Source: Cellvibrio sp. pealriver (lineage in GTDB: Bacteria > Pseudomonadota > Gammaproteobacteria > Pseudomonadales > Cellvibrionaceae). Taken from it: a DNA stretch of 64,000 nt. Shown piece by piece: positions 55,087 to 64,000 of this stretch (positions are counted from its first letter, which is position 1; every line of letters starts with the position of its first letter). The stretch covers positions 1,021,149 to 1,085,148 of the forward strand of contig NZ_KQ236688.1 in the NCBI RefSeq assembly GCF_001183545.1, written 5' to 3'. The position numbers and the translations under genes are program-made. Under the pieces are notes generated by a model. The model was not told where the DNA came from and searched no databases. It worked only from the letters and a program-made list of their open reading frames with translations.

Positions 55087-56025
55087 TTAACGGCGATTTT
55101 TTTTGGTCTTTAACCGGCGAATCCGGTCAGCTTCTTCTTTTTCGATCCGCTTTTTTTCGTCTTCTATTCTGGCAGTTTCAACTTCATGTTGGGTCATCTC
55201 TGGTGTTTCCCAGCTAATTTGCCCCAGTAAACCTGCGCGCAACTCGGTAATTAAAATCGATGCAACTTTCTGGATCTCCACACCACCACCTTTGCGGGTG
55301 CAGCCGCGTTTTATCCCGATTGCGTCCAACAATTCCAAATCGGTTTCGGGCAGTTCATCTAATCCATAACGATTTTTTAATGCATCCGGATAGGCTTTCA
55401 GCAAATATTCCGCTGCATAAAGAGCGATGTCCGCATAATCAAAAACCGTATCTTTTATCGCGCCGGTAATGGCCAGACGGTATCCGCAAGAAGGGGGAGA
55501 TAATTTGGGCCACAAAAATCCCGGTGTATCGGTCAGTAAAATGCCATTGTCCAATTTAATTTTTTGTTGTGCTTTGGTAACACCGGCTTCATTACCGGTT
55601 TTTGCAATGACGCGGCCTGCCAGTGTGTTGATGATAGTGGATTTACCGACATTGGGGATTCCCATAATCATCGCGCGTGCAGGACGAACTTCACGTTGGC
55701 GTTCGCTGACAAGGCTGGTGCAGACGTTGAGTAGATTGCGTATCTGCTCAGGCCGTTGCTGGCTGACGGGTAGGGCTTTTACGCCTTTCTCCTGTTCCAT
55801 TTTTTCAACCCACAGCGCTGTGATGTTTGGGTCGGCCAAATCGGCTTTGTTCAGTAATTTAATCAGTGGCGTGTCGCCGCGCAAACTTGGTACCAGTGGG
55901 TTTTCACTGGAAAAAGGAATGCGCGCATCAATCACTTCGATAACAACATCCACATGAGGCATAACTTCCGCAATTTCTTTGCGCGCCTTGTGCATGTGAC
56001 CGGGGAACCAATTAATGGTAGACAT
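55087..56025 (-). CDS. rbgA: Circularly permuted GTPase YlqF/RbgA
   Basis: A 312-residue ribosome-assembly GTPase with permuted motifs: G4 LNKAD comes first (near 60), then G1 MGIPNVGKST (about 122-131), then G3 DTPGFLWPK. The start STINWFPGHMHKARKEI is typical. The C-terminal domain is extended by a charged helical tail (ARIEDEKKRIEKEEADRIRRLKTKK) that may bind rRNA. In Bacillus RbgA matures the 50S subunit; in proteobacteria its role is less studied. ATG at 56025 is preferred to the upstream TTG. Confidence 0.88.
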   Translation of the reverse strand: MSTINWFPGHMHKARKEIAEVMPHVDVVIEVIDARIPFSSENPLVPSLRGDTPLIKLLNKADLADPNITALWVEKMEQEKGVKALPVSQQRPEQIRNLLNVCTSLVSERQREVRPARAMIMGIPNVGKSTIINTLAGRVIAKTGNEAGVTKAQQKIKLDNGILLTDTPGFLWPKLSPPSCGYRLAITGAIKDTVFDYADIALYAAEYLLKAYPDALKNRYGLDELPETDLELLDAIGIKRGCTRKGGGVEIQKVASILITELRAGLLGQISWETPEMTQHEVETARIEDEKKRIEKEEADRIRRLKTKKNRR

Positions 56026-56052
56026 GAGGGCTCTCAATTTTGTAGGGCGATA

Positions 56053-56370
56053 TTAAAAACTATCCAGGGGTTCGCTGGTGTCAAAATGATGCAGCAATAG
56101 GCAGGCTTCGTCTTCTTCGCTTTCGCAAATAGCAACTGATACCGGTGCAATTACGCTGGTGTAATGGGTATCTTTGTAAAGGCACTTTTGCAGTTCTTCC
56201 CACAATTGTGCAGGGAATTCGGTAAAGAAATTAAAACTCAAATAGAGTTTGCCCTTTTCTTCGATGGCATCGATTTCGGGTGAGCGAATATCGCGCACAC
56301 GCTGTAAAAAAGCAGCACGGTCAAAATCACGGCTGTTTTTGGGTTGTATTTGGATACTGATGCAGTGCAT
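56053..56370 (-). CDS. Unrecognised small protein upstream of rbgA
   Basis: A 105-residue protein I cannot assign. It starts MHCISIQIQPKNSRDFDRAAFLQRV and continues IRSPEIDAIEEKGKLYLSFNFFTEFPAQLWEELQ, suggesting a compact alpha-beta fold. It has no export signal. The ATG at 56370 follows AGGA at 8 nt. The stop is 27 nt before the rbgA start, so the two are probably cotranscribed. Confidence 0.6.
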   Translation of the reverse strand: MHCISIQIQPKNSRDFDRAAFLQRVRDIRSPEIDAIEEKGKLYLSFNFFTEFPAQLWEELQKCLYKDTHYTSVIAPVSVAICESEEDEACLLLHHFDTSEPLDSF

Positions 56371-56499
56371 GGCGTATATCCTCAAGGTCAGGGAGTGCGA
56401 TTATACAGAAACTGGTATTTCCAAGCCTGATGTTGGAGATTCGGGGGGTATTGAGTTTGGTGGGGAGATGCCTGCCGGCTGTAACCGGTTTCGGTTATT

Positions 56500-57738
56500 A
56501 TGTTCGTCCATTTTTTCCATGTGGTCGTACTTGTGTCTTCACCATTATTTCGCCCCATTGCCCTTGGCATGTATTTGTTGTTTTTTATTGCCGGATTGGT
56601 GGGCGCTTTGGTATTGCCAACGTTCAGTCTATTCCTCGCGTCTGAAATTGGTGCCCGGCCATTGTTGGTTGGGTTGGCATTTGCAGGGATTGCTGTAGCA
56701 AGTATTGTTTATAACCATTGGCTCGGTCATTGGTCCGATAAACTTAAAGACCGTCGCCCGTTAATTGTTCTGTGCTGTGTGTTGGGTGTACTAGCCTGTG
56801 CGGTTTTTGCGGTATCACGTGATTATCTTGTTGTGGCACTGACGGCGGTGTTTTTGCTGAGTTTGTCGATGGTATCTTTTTCGCAAATTATGGCGTTTAG
56901 CCTTGATTATGCCGAAGCGGAAATTCCTCTTGAACGCATCCCATTATTCAATGCGATTATGCGTGCGCAAATTGCCTTTGCGTGGGTTGCCGGGCCGCCG
57001 CTAGGATTTTTTCTGGCGACCTATTGGAGTTTTGCGGTGAATTATACGGTGGCGGGTGGTTTGTATTTTGTGGTGGCGCTTGCCTCTCTGAAATTGCTTC
57101 CGCGCTTATCCAAAAAACAGGTTTCGCTTGATGATAATCCCGCGCAATTACCCTCGTTAACACCTGCCATTAAGCAATCACTTGTGTTGTGTGCAATTGC
57201 ATTTTCATTGATGTGGGGTGTGAATAACGCCTACCTGATCAGCCTGCCTATTCACCTGAAAGATAATTTGCAGTTTGCACCGCAGTGGATGGGCTGGGTG
57301 ATGGGAACAACGGCAGCGTTGGAGGTGCCTTTTATGTTATTGGCCGGTTATTACGCAAGCCGTTTTCGATTGATTAATTTGATCCGCTGCGCTGCTGTTG
57401 CCGCCTTGTTGCTGTATGTCGGTGTCTATCTTGCGAGTGAGTTGTGGCATCTGTTCATACTGCAAATTTTCAATGCCATTTTTATTGGCGTGCTGGCGGG
57501 GTTGGGTGTGTCTGTCATTCAGGATTTGATGCCAGGTCGATCTGGTGGTGCTTCTGCGCTTTACACCAACACCACACATGCCGGTAATTTACTGAGTAGT
57601 TTGATGGTAGGGCTGGTCGCCGATTTTTACGGTTATCATCAGGTGTTTTTAGTTAATATCCTATTGGTTGTAATTGCATTGTGGGTGTTCGGCAAAGTCA
57701 AAAGTTCTCGCGATTTAACCCCGGCTGTTACACCATAG
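56500..57738 (+). CDS. MFS transporter, sugar efflux (Set)-like
   Basis: A 412-residue inner-membrane transporter with about 12 helices. The N-terminal half has FFIAGLVGALVLPTFSLFLASEIGARPLLVGL. The MFS loop is GHWSDKLKDRRPLIVL. The C-terminal half has FAPQWMGWVMGTTAALEVPFM and SVIQDLMPGRSGGASALYTNT, both reminiscent of SetA/SetB sugar exporters. Substrate specificity is not visible. The start is uncertain: ATG 56500 gives an extra VHFFHVVVLV, and later GTG codons are possible. Confidence 0.82.
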   Translation: MFVHFFHVVVLVSSPLFRPIALGMYLLFFIAGLVGALVLPTFSLFLASEIGARPLLVGLAFAGIAVASIVYNHWLGHWSDKLKDRRPLIVLCCVLGVLACAVFAVSRDYLVVALTAVFLLSLSMVSFSQIMAFSLDYAEAEIPLERIPLFNAIMRAQIAFAWVAGPPLGFFLATYWSFAVNYTVAGGLYFVVALASLKLLPRLSKKQVSLDDNPAQLPSLTPAIKQSLVLCAIAFSLMWGVNNAYLISLPIHLKDNLQFAPQWMGWVMGTTAALEVPFMLLAGYYASRFRLINLIRCAAVAALLLYVGVYLASELWHLFILQIFNAIFIGVLAGLGVSVIQDLMPGRSGGASALYTNTTHAGNLLSSLMVGLVADFYGYHQVFLVNILLVVIALWVFGKVKSSRDLTPAVTP

Positions 57739-57740
57739 TT

Positions 57741-58403
57741 TTATAAGTCTTCATCTTCGTTAAGCAGTTTTTCCAGATCCTCGACGCTCATTGCAAACAA
57801 CCGGTGGCGCAATTCAGATTCGATTTGCGGCATCATTGCGGTTATTACCTCATCGATTAAATGCTGGCGTGGCTTGTTAGTTTTATGTGCGATATTTTTT
57901 GTCGCGCTGATAATTTTTTTAGCTGTCTCATATTCAAACAAGGGCGGTGGATTATTGCCGTGTAAACGCTCGCGAATATGCTGGGGTAAAAACGGGTTTT
58001 CGCCGCTCGCTTTGGCTAGCGGTTTGGTTGTTATCGCGTTTTGTGCAGGTTTTGTATTCTGATGTTGTGGGTGTAAATGAGATGCAAAACCGTGCCTTTT
58101 CTGCTCTTGAAAATTGCTGTGTTCTTGATGACTGTGGTGTGAGTGCGCGCTAGTGTGCACTGTATTTTTTGCTGCCGCATCGGTGTCATCGAATAATGAT
58201 CCTTGGCCAGGTAAAACCGATTCGTGTTGAGTAAAAGAATGGGATGGTGGTGCAAAGGGGTTTTCTGGAAGCTGCGCGTCTGCTTGCCATTCATCTGCCT
58301 CCAGTTCTTGCAAAATGGGGATGTCATCCTCCTCCAGCAATAACCCTTTGATGGATTCCAGCTCCTGCAAAATTTCAGCTTTGGTTTTATGTGTATTGGT
58401 CAT
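57741..58403 (-). CDS. Hypothetical protein in the pepA-holC operon, with His/Gln-rich region
   Basis: A 220-residue cytoplasmic protein. The N-terminal KAEILQELESIKGLLLEEDDIPILQE is acidic and helical. A low-complexity middle (about 75-120) is rich in His, Gln and Ser (SAHSHHSHQEHSNFQ). The C-terminal DEVITAMMPQIESELRHRLFAMSVEDLEKLL is helical. A gene of this type sits after holC in pseudomonads, where it precedes valS; here valS is replaced by an MFS gene. The function is unknown. Confidence 0.7.
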   Translation of the reverse strand: MTNTHKTKAEILQELESIKGLLLEEDDIPILQELEADEWQADAQLPENPFAPPSHSFTQHESVLPGQGSLFDDTDAAAKNTVHTSAHSHHSHQEHSNFQEQKRHGFASHLHPQHQNTKPAQNAITTKPLAKASGENPFLPQHIRERLHGNNPPPLFEYETAKKIISATKNIAHKTNKPRQHLIDEVITAMMPQIESELRHRLFAMSVEDLEKLLNEDEDL

Positions 58404-58479
58404 CTGATTTGCCTTCCATCACATTTTTCGCGCGAGGGTATTTCGTTATTGCTCGCCCAGTTTGCGTCGCATGGCTAGA

Positions 58480-58899
58480 TTACAGTTTTCTGGTTTCAAT
58501 CGGGTAGCCGCGGCTTTTATAAAAGCTGAAGCGTTCACGGCTGGCAGCCAACATAGCTGGTTCCTGTATAACAACCTCTGCCAGACGAGCAAAGCGGCTG
58601 AAATAGGTTGGTATTGTCTTGCTCAAGTTAAGCAACAAACCTTGATGATCGCCAGCTTCAGCGTTGTAGGTGATCTCTACCGGTGAGGGTTTACCTGAAT
58701 TAATCAGCTGATGAGGGATAAAACTTTCAGGTTTGAACGTCCACAGCAGCTCATCAAACTGGCGCGCCTCCGCTTCAGTATCCATGGCCACCAATACCCG
58801 CATTCCCATGCGGTGGGCTTTGTCGGTCAAACGGCAGGCGAACAACCAGCGTGCATCGCTGGTTGTTTCCGGCAGGATATAAAAATCAACTTGCGTCAC
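58480..58899 (-). CDS. holC: DNA polymerase III chi subunit HolC
   Basis: A 139-residue subunit that links the polymerase clamp loader to single-strand binding protein. It begins at GTG 58899 with VTQVDFYILPETTSDARWLFACRLTDKAHRMGMRVLV, the family start, and has ARQFDELLWTFKPESFIPHQL and the C-terminal RFARLAEVV. The start is 2 nt after the pepA stop; a longer ORF extending into pepA is rejected. The order pepA-holC is conserved widely. Confidence 0.9.
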   Translation of the reverse strand: MTQVDFYILPETTSDARWLFACRLTDKAHRMGMRVLVAMDTEAEARQFDELLWTFKPESFIPHQLINSGKPSPVEITYNAEAGDHQGLLLNLSKTIPTYFSRFARLAEVVIQEPAMLAASRERFSFYKSRGYPIETRKL

Positions 58900-58901
58900 A
58901 G

Positions 58902-60467
58902 TCAAACCTGATTCAATAAATATTGCACAAGCATGGAAACCGGGCGGCCAGTCGCACCTTTGGCACCACCGGAGCGCCAGGCTGTGCCTGCGATATCCAG
59001 ATGCGCCCAAGGAAACTTTTTGGCGAAGCGCGAAAGGAAGCAAGCAGCAGTCACGCTACCAGCCTCGCGGCCGCCGATGTTAGCCATGTCGGCAAAATTG
59101 CTGTCGAGTTGTTTTTGATAGTCGTCCCACAATGGCATATGCCATGCGCGGTCGGCTGCTTCATCGCCCGCTTTCAGAAGGGCTTTGGCGAGCTCATCAT
59201 TGTTACTGAAGAGGCCGGTTGCGTGATTGCCGAGTGCAATCACGCAAGCACCTGTGAGTGTTGCGATATCAACCACTGCTTTGGGTTTGAAGCGCTCGGT
59301 GTAGGTGAGCGCATCGCACAGCACCAAGCGGCCTTCGGCATCGGTGTTCAGAATTTCAATGGTTTGGCCCGACATAGAGGTCACTATGTCACCGGGTTTG
59401 GTTGCACTGCCGTTCGGCATATTTTCAGATGCTGCAATAACACCAACAACGTTGATGGGTAATTGCAGCTCCAGCAGTGTTTGGATGGTGCCCAGTACGC
59501 TGGCTGCACCGCACATATCGTATTTCATTTCATCCATGCCTGCGCCAGGCTTGAGGCTGATGCCGCCGGTATCAAAAGTGATGCCTTTTCCTACCAGGGC
59601 GATAGGTGCTTGCTTCTTGGTGCCGCCTTTGTATTCCAATACGATGAGTTTGGCAGGTTGGTCGCTACCGGCTGCAACGGACAAGAGTGAGCCCATGCCA
59701 AGCTCTTTCATTTGTTTTTCTTCAAGTACATTCACACTCAGCTTTGCTTGCTTGTGAGCGAGCCGTTTGGCTTCATTGGCAAGATAGGTTGGGGTACAGA
59801 TATTGCCGGGTAAATCGCCTAATTCACGCGCAAGATTAACGCCTTTGGCGATGGCTTGGCCGAGTAGCAATCCTTTCGTTGCTCCTGTTGCTTGTGCTTT
59901 GGTCGCACCAAAGATGACTTTTTTCAGCTTCAGGCTGATATCGGCTGGTTTGCTTTTTAATTTGTCAGCACGGTAATCCAAAAGGCTCAGGCTCTCTGCG
60001 ACCTGCCGCGCTTGCCATTCAACCGACTGATCGGCGACGCTGATTTCAGCGAGTGCCAAGGTAATCTCGGTGCAAGGTGTTGGGCGCAATGCTTCGCTTA
60101 TTTTTTGAATCGCTTTGCGGAAATTGTCGGCGCTGATATTGCCATCTTTAGGCGTTCCTACTCCCAGCACTAGCAAGCGTTCCGCAGCAATGCCTTGCGG
60201 GTTTAATAGCAACAGGCTTTGCCCGGTTTTACCCTGAAAACCTTCGCGCTTGAGTAGAGCTTCTACCTGTTGGGCATCGGCAGCATTCACTGCGCTGGCT
60301 GAGGCTGAAAGTTTTATGCCCTCATAGCACCCTACAACCAGACATTGGGTAGCGTGTTTCACCGGGTCAAGTACTTTGGTAGAAAACTGGATAAGATTGT
60401 TGTTGGTATTGGCAGACTTGGCTGGCTTCTCTGAGGCTTTTTTGGTGGTGGCTTTGGCGGCAGTCAT
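58902..60467 (-). CDS. pepA: Leucyl aminopeptidase PepA
   Basis: A 521-residue M17 zinc/manganese aminopeptidase that forms hexamers and removes N-terminal residues. The C-terminal catalytic domain has VGKGITFDTGGISLKPG, EYKGGTKKQAPIALVG and the signature NTDAEGRLVLCDALTY. The N-terminal 20 residues are a low-complexity basic stretch (TAAKATTKKASEKPAKS), an unusual addition. ATG at 60467 follows AAGGAT; the upstream in-frame start at 60587 is rejected. It is divergent from lptF, a common arrangement. Confidence 0.95.
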   Translation of the reverse strand: MTAAKATTKKASEKPAKSANTNNNLIQFSTKVLDPVKHATQCLVVGCYEGIKLSASASAVNAADAQQVEALLKREGFQGKTGQSLLLLNPQGIAAERLLVLGVGTPKDGNISADNFRKAIQKISEALRPTPCTEITLALAEISVADQSVEWQARQVAESLSLLDYRADKLKSKPADISLKLKKVIFGATKAQATGATKGLLLGQAIAKGVNLARELGDLPGNICTPTYLANEAKRLAHKQAKLSVNVLEEKQMKELGMGSLLSVAAGSDQPAKLIVLEYKGGTKKQAPIALVGKGITFDTGGISLKPGAGMDEMKYDMCGAASVLGTIQTLLELQLPINVVGVIAASENMPNGSATKPGDIVTSMSGQTIEILNTDAEGRLVLCDALTYTERFKPKAVVDIATLTGACVIALGNHATGLFSNNDELAKALLKAGDEAADRAWHMPLWDDYQKQLDSNFADMANIGGREAGSVTAACFLSRFAKKFPWAHLDIAGTAWRSGGAKGATGRPVSMLVQYLLNQV

Positions 60468-60714
60468 AAGTAATCCTTGGTGAAGAATACAGGGAAAAAT
60501 TCGCTCAAGACAAAACGGGCGCTGTACGTGATAATGCCACAATTCGCGTGGGGTATGGCGGCAAAATTCAATCTGAACCGGAACCATGTCATTTGGTTTG
60601 TGTCACTTACCCCGTATGTTTTTATCTCGATTGATCGTTTTCACAAGCTGTGTTGTGCTGTTGGATAAGTTTTGAGCATGGCAGGGTTTCAGGTCTCATA
60701 TCAGGATTATTATT

Positions 60715-61815
60715 TTGATTATTTTTCGATATCTCTCGCGTGATTTATTGATCACCAGTCTGGCAGTGACGGCTGTGTTACTCACCATCTTCCTGTCAGG
60801 AAAATTCAGTGATTATCTTGATGATGCAGCACAGGGAAAACTCGCAGTGGATGTGCTGTTTACAATCATTGCCTACCGTATGCCCAACTTGCTGGAGTTG
60901 ATTTTGCCTTTGGGATTTTATCTGGCAATTCTGCTGACCTATGGAAGAATGTACATCGAAAGTGAAATGGTAGTGCTATCGGCGACCGGCATGAGTCAAT
61001 GGCAGTTGATCGGTGTTACGTTAATCCCCGCGGCACTTGTTGCACTTATTGTTGCTGCGTTCAGCTTTTGGTTAAGCCCGTTGGGCGCTCAACTTACCGA
61101 ACAGACATTAGCAGAGCAGCGCAATCGCAGTGAATTTGAAAGCTTGCAAGAAGGGCGCTTTCAGGCGATTGGACAAGGGCGAATCATGACGTATGTGGAA
61201 CAGGTAAGTGATGACAATAAGCGTCTTGAAAAAGTATTCGTTGCCCAGCAAGACGGTCAGGCAAATTCCACAATTGTTATCGCAGAAACTGGTGAGCAAG
61301 CCTACAGAGCGGATTATGGCCAGCGTTATCTGGTATTGCACAATGGACACCGTTACGAAGGTCGGCCTGGTACCAGTGAATTTAAGATAACCCGGTTTAG
61401 TGAATGGGGTAGATATTTGCCACCAACAACCAGCGTGGCGGAGTTTGAAAGTGAGGCAGATGCCAAAACAACGGCCCAACTATTGGCGGCTGACGATACC
61501 GAAAGCAAAGCGACCTTGCAGTGGCGGATATCGATGCCGCTGATGGTATTGATTGCCACTTTACTCGCGGTGCCACTGAGTAAAACCAATCCACGTCAGG
61601 GGCGTTATTTAAAAATGCTGCCTGCTATTTTGATTTATGTTTTTTATCTCTCGTTTTTAATCAATGCGCGCGGAGCAATTGCCGAGGGCGATTTGCCTGT
61701 GTGGTTAGGCGTTTGGGTTGTGCATATTCCATTTTTACTGATCGCATTATTAATGCTTAATTGGCAGGTGTTATTGCAGCCTCGCACCAAAACAATGAGG
61801 GTTGCCCATGCGTAA
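60715..61815 (+). CDS. lptF: LPS export permease LptF
   Basis: A 366-residue inner-membrane component of the LptB2FG ABC exporter, which extracts LPS for transport to the outer membrane. It starts (TTG) MIIFRYLSRDLLITSLAVTAVLLTIFL, typical of the family. Six membrane helices, three at each end, flank a periplasmic beta-jellyroll (LQEGRFQAIGQGRIMTYVEQVSDD). LLATYGRMYIESEMVVLSATGMS is the coupling region. It overlaps lptG by 8 nt. Confidence 0.95.
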   Translation: MIIFRYLSRDLLITSLAVTAVLLTIFLSGKFSDYLDDAAQGKLAVDVLFTIIAYRMPNLLELILPLGFYLAILLTYGRMYIESEMVVLSATGMSQWQLIGVTLIPAALVALIVAAFSFWLSPLGAQLTEQTLAEQRNRSEFESLQEGRFQAIGQGRIMTYVEQVSDDNKRLEKVFVAQQDGQANSTIVIAETGEQAYRADYGQRYLVLHNGHRYEGRPGTSEFKITRFSEWGRYLPPTTSVAEFESEADAKTTAQLLAADDTESKATLQWRISMPLMVLIATLLAVPLSKTNPRQGRYLKMLPAILIYVFYLSFLINARGAIAEGDLPVWLGVWVVHIPFLLIALLMLNWQVLLQPRTKTMRVAHA

Positions 61816-62866
61816 AATTACGGCTTATATCTCGCGCACAGTTTTTTTTGCAATTGCGCTAACACTCTTGGTATTTATTTCGCTGGATTTTGTGTTTGGC
61901 TTGATTGGCCAACTGGAAAAAGTCACTGAAACCTATACAGCATTGGAAGCGTTTTATTACATGGCATTAACAGTGCCACGCCGGTTGTATGACCTGATTC
62001 CTTATTCATGCCTGATTGGTTGTTTGGCGGGATTAGGGTTGCTTGCCAGCACCAGTGAGCTTGTCATAGTGCGAGCTGCTGGCGTATCGGTAAAGCGCAT
62101 TGCCTGGATTGCACTGCGTCCGGCGTTGGTGTTTATTGTGATTGCATTAATGCTGGGTGAATTTGTTGCGCCTTATACCGAGCAAATGGCGGATAACCGT
62201 CGGCATTTTTTAAAATACAATGTGACCCAACAAGCGCCACAAAAAATGTGGAACCGTGAAGGCAATGAATTTATGTATGTGAGTGCGGTACTGCCTAATG
62301 GTGTTATTTATGGTTTGACGCGTTATCACTTTAATGATCAACACCAATTGGAATCAGCAAGTTTTACAAAAGAGGCGGTTTATCATCAGGGATATTGGCA
62401 AGAAAAAGACATATCTATTACCCATCTTGAACAAGATTCTATGCGGATTGAAAAAATTCCCGAACGTCGCTGGGAAACGCCATTGACACCCAACTTATTC
62501 AATATTTTGGTGTTGGCACCGGAAGATATTTCCATGCGCAACCTGCACTACTATACCAATTACCTGAATGAGCAAAATCTTAAATCCAGTAATTACAGTT
62601 TGGCATTCTGGCAAAAATTCTTACAGCCGATTGCCACAGCCAGTTTGGTGTTAATTGCTATTTCGTTCGTATTCGGTCCTTTGCGCAGCGTGACAATGGG
62701 GCAGCGTATTTTTACTGGTGTGGTGTTTGGAATTGTTTTTGTGCTGTTGCAAAAATTGTTGGGGCCGTCGAGTCTGGTATTTGGTTTCCCTCCGTTAATT
62801 GCTGTGATGATTCCTATATTGCTGTGCATTACGCTCGGGATTTATTTGCTCAATAGGGCGCGTTGA
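61808..62866 (+). CDS. lptG: LPS export permease LptG
   Basis: A 352-residue partner of LptF. It starts MRKITAYISRTVFFAIALTLLVFISLDFVFGLIGQL and contains the coupling segment LGLLASTSELVIVRAAGVSVKRIAW. The periplasmic jellyroll is in the middle, and the last three helices include SFVFGPLRSVTMGQRIFTGVVFGI. ATG at 61808 is used, not the earlier TTG. Together with pepA-lptF divergence this is the standard gammaproteobacterial arrangement. Confidence 0.95.
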   Translation: MRKITAYISRTVFFAIALTLLVFISLDFVFGLIGQLEKVTETYTALEAFYYMALTVPRRLYDLIPYSCLIGCLAGLGLLASTSELVIVRAAGVSVKRIAWIALRPALVFIVIALMLGEFVAPYTEQMADNRRHFLKYNVTQQAPQKMWNREGNEFMYVSAVLPNGVIYGLTRYHFNDQHQLESASFTKEAVYHQGYWQEKDISITHLEQDSMRIEKIPERRWETPLTPNLFNILVLAPEDISMRNLHYYTNYLNEQNLKSSNYSLAFWQKFLQPIATASLVLIAISFVFGPLRSVTMGQRIFTGVVFGIVFVLLQKLLGPSSLVFGFPPLIAVMIPILLCITLGIYLLNRAR

Positions 62867-62870
62867 TTTT

Positions 62871-63962
62871 ATGCAAGGTCGGGAATTATCGGATAGCCGC
62901 TTCCAGATAGATGCGTTGGACGGTTTGCGCGGATTGGCGGTATTGATGGTGTTTGTCAGTCACGCCAGTAAAAACAATATGGATTTGTTTCCCAGGCTGG
63001 ATTTGTCAGGTATTGGTAAGAGCGGGGTGTATTTATTTTTCTTGCTGAGTGCTTTTTTACTGACCTTGCCATTTTTAGAAAACAGGCAAGCTGCTTTCAA
63101 ACCTCGTGCACTTGCTAACTATTTTACGCGCCGTTTTTTTCGCATTTATCCGTTATTCTTCTTTTATTTACTGACCTGCTTGTTGGCAACATGGTTAGTT
63201 GTTCGCTTTCATATATCAACTCCGCTTGGCGGAATTCCATTTGCACTGACATGGTCTGAGCTTGTTGATCATTTGCTGCTGCAAAAAGGCTACTCTGTTA
63301 CATGGAGTATTCCGGTTGAATTTCGTTATTACTTTGTTTTGCCATTTGTAGCAGCACTTTATGTTTATGTTTTAAAAGACCGTATATGGCTTTCATTGGT
63401 TGTGTCAGTCGCATTAATTGCAGGAACGCAGCTGTTGTGGCCGCAGGCGAGCGTGCCACTGAACTCCCCGCATCTGGGGCCTTATCTGTGTGTCTTTTTA
63501 ATAGGATCGACATTGGCTGTCGTGTTTCATCATTGGAAACATTCTGTCTGGAGTAATGTGCCTGCTATTCAAAAAATAGCTGAATGGAGCGGTTGGTTTT
63601 CACTTGCGATAATTGTGTTGATGACACCATTGCTGGCTGAAGTGTGGTTGAGGAAAGAAATATCGATTACTTATTTTCATCGCCAATTTTTATTATATGG
63701 CGTGTTATGGGGATTGGTATTGCTAGCTTGTGTATGTGGTACGGGGGTAATGGCTCGCCTTTTTTCGCTGAAAGGGATGCGTTATTTTGGTTTTATCAGC
63801 TTTAGCTTGTATCTTTTTCATATCACAGCGATAAAAGCATTAGTGACTTTTTGGCCGGGATTGTTAGGCAGTGCCTGGATTGCCTTGGCGGTAGCGGTGG
63901 CGATATCCCACATCACCTGGTTGTTGATTGAAAAGCCTTCAGCAAAAATCCGGATCCGTTAA
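62871..63962 (+). CDS. Acyltransferase 3 family membrane protein
   Basis: A 363-residue membrane enzyme. It starts FQIDALDGLRGLAVLMVFVSHAS with the catalytic-like His of the family. FFLLSAFLLTLPF and a basic YFTRRFFRIYPLFF follow, with nine or ten helices. These O-acyltransferases add acetyl or other acyl groups to polysaccharides or LPS. It starts 4 nt after lptG, so it may be cotranscribed and could modify envelope glycans. The acceptor is unknown. Confidence 0.82.
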   Translation: MQGRELSDSRFQIDALDGLRGLAVLMVFVSHASKNNMDLFPRLDLSGIGKSGVYLFFLLSAFLLTLPFLENRQAAFKPRALANYFTRRFFRIYPLFFFYLLTCLLATWLVVRFHISTPLGGIPFALTWSELVDHLLLQKGYSVTWSIPVEFRYYFVLPFVAALYVYVLKDRIWLSLVVSVALIAGTQLLWPQASVPLNSPHLGPYLCVFLIGSTLAVVFHHWKHSVWSNVPAIQKIAEWSGWFSLAIIVLMTPLLAEVWLRKEISITYFHRQFLLYGVLWGLVLLACVCGTGVMARLFSLKGMRYFGFISFSLYLFHITAIKALVTFWPGLLGSAWIALAVAVAISHITWLLIEKPSAKIRIR

Positions 63963-64000
63963 TTATTTTTTGGGATCTTTCTCTAACAGTACGGTGCGGG
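63963..64000 (-). CDS. C-terminus of a probable RDD family protein (partial)
   Basis: Only 12 codons are visible, ending RTVLLEKDPKK and TAA at 63963-63965. RDD-family proteins usually end this way and are often encoded beside lptFG, convergent here with the acyltransferase. The call rests mainly on gene order. Confidence 0.4.
   Translation of the reverse strand, partial: RTVLLEKDPKK

Noticed and set aside
59448..59462. Further CAACGTTG copy as a LacI operator
   Set aside because: It lies inside the pepA coding region without the outer half-site bases or a promoter nearby, so it is likely chance.
59305..59757. 150-residue open frame on the plus strand inside pepA
   Set aside because: Antisense to the conserved catalytic region of pepA.

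Overview
The window looks like a chromosomal segment of a polysaccharide-degrading gammaproteobacterium, most likely Cellvibrio or a close relative in the Cellvibrionaceae. This placement is an inference. It rests on a secreted GH18 chitinase with long serine linkers and CBM5/12- and CBM73-like modules, a secreted metalloprotease carrying a CBM6-like module, and gene orders typical of gammaproteobacteria (nudJ-mnmA-hflD-purB, pepA-holC, lptF-lptG). Gene density is high, most genes lie in short operons, and rho-independent hairpins mark many operon ends. I saw no tRNA, rRNA or CRISPR array.

Layout. 1-11861: the distal part of an MSHA-type IV pilus operon (end of mshM, then mshN, E, G, F, A, C, D, O, P, Q) with one major pilin gene and a giant MshQ carrying two PA14 domains. 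11892-19412: DUF2721 protein, GcvR-like regulator, yheU, rlmM, tusA, unknown genes, and pdxB with an ATP-NAD kinase-like gene and a methyltransferase. 19504-21210: alaA-like aminotransferase and msrB. 21456-25741: first RND pump. 25825-28154: secreted metzincin and, downstream on the same strand, a membrane-anchored prodomain-like protein. 28630-37898: proS, a HIT protein, an HU protein with a basic tail, DUF7931/GNAT/roxA, then purB, hflD, mnmA, nudJ. 38076-44515: an unknown gene, the second RND pump, and a complete IS3-family element inserted between the pump gene and its terminator. 44571-48173: apbC, prfB (with its programmed frameshift) and lysS. 48577-58403: chitinase, DUF418, RluA-type synthase, yaeQ, cnoX, a lipoprotein, ylqF, an MFS transporter and small unknowns. 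58480-64000: holC, pepA, divergent lptF-lptG, an acyltransferase, and the tail of a probable RDD protein.

Most notable signals. (1) The metalloprotease goes straight from signal peptide to catalytic domain, and the next gene encodes a separate membrane-anchored protein resembling the missing prodomain, with a histidine-rich tail. (2) Near-identical LacI-type palindromes (core CAACGTT) overlap putative -35 boxes of both the protease and the chitinase, about 20 kb apart, suggesting one sugar-responsive regulon. (3) The IS3 element has a recognisable 3-bp target duplication and a canonical A_AAA_AAG frameshift site.
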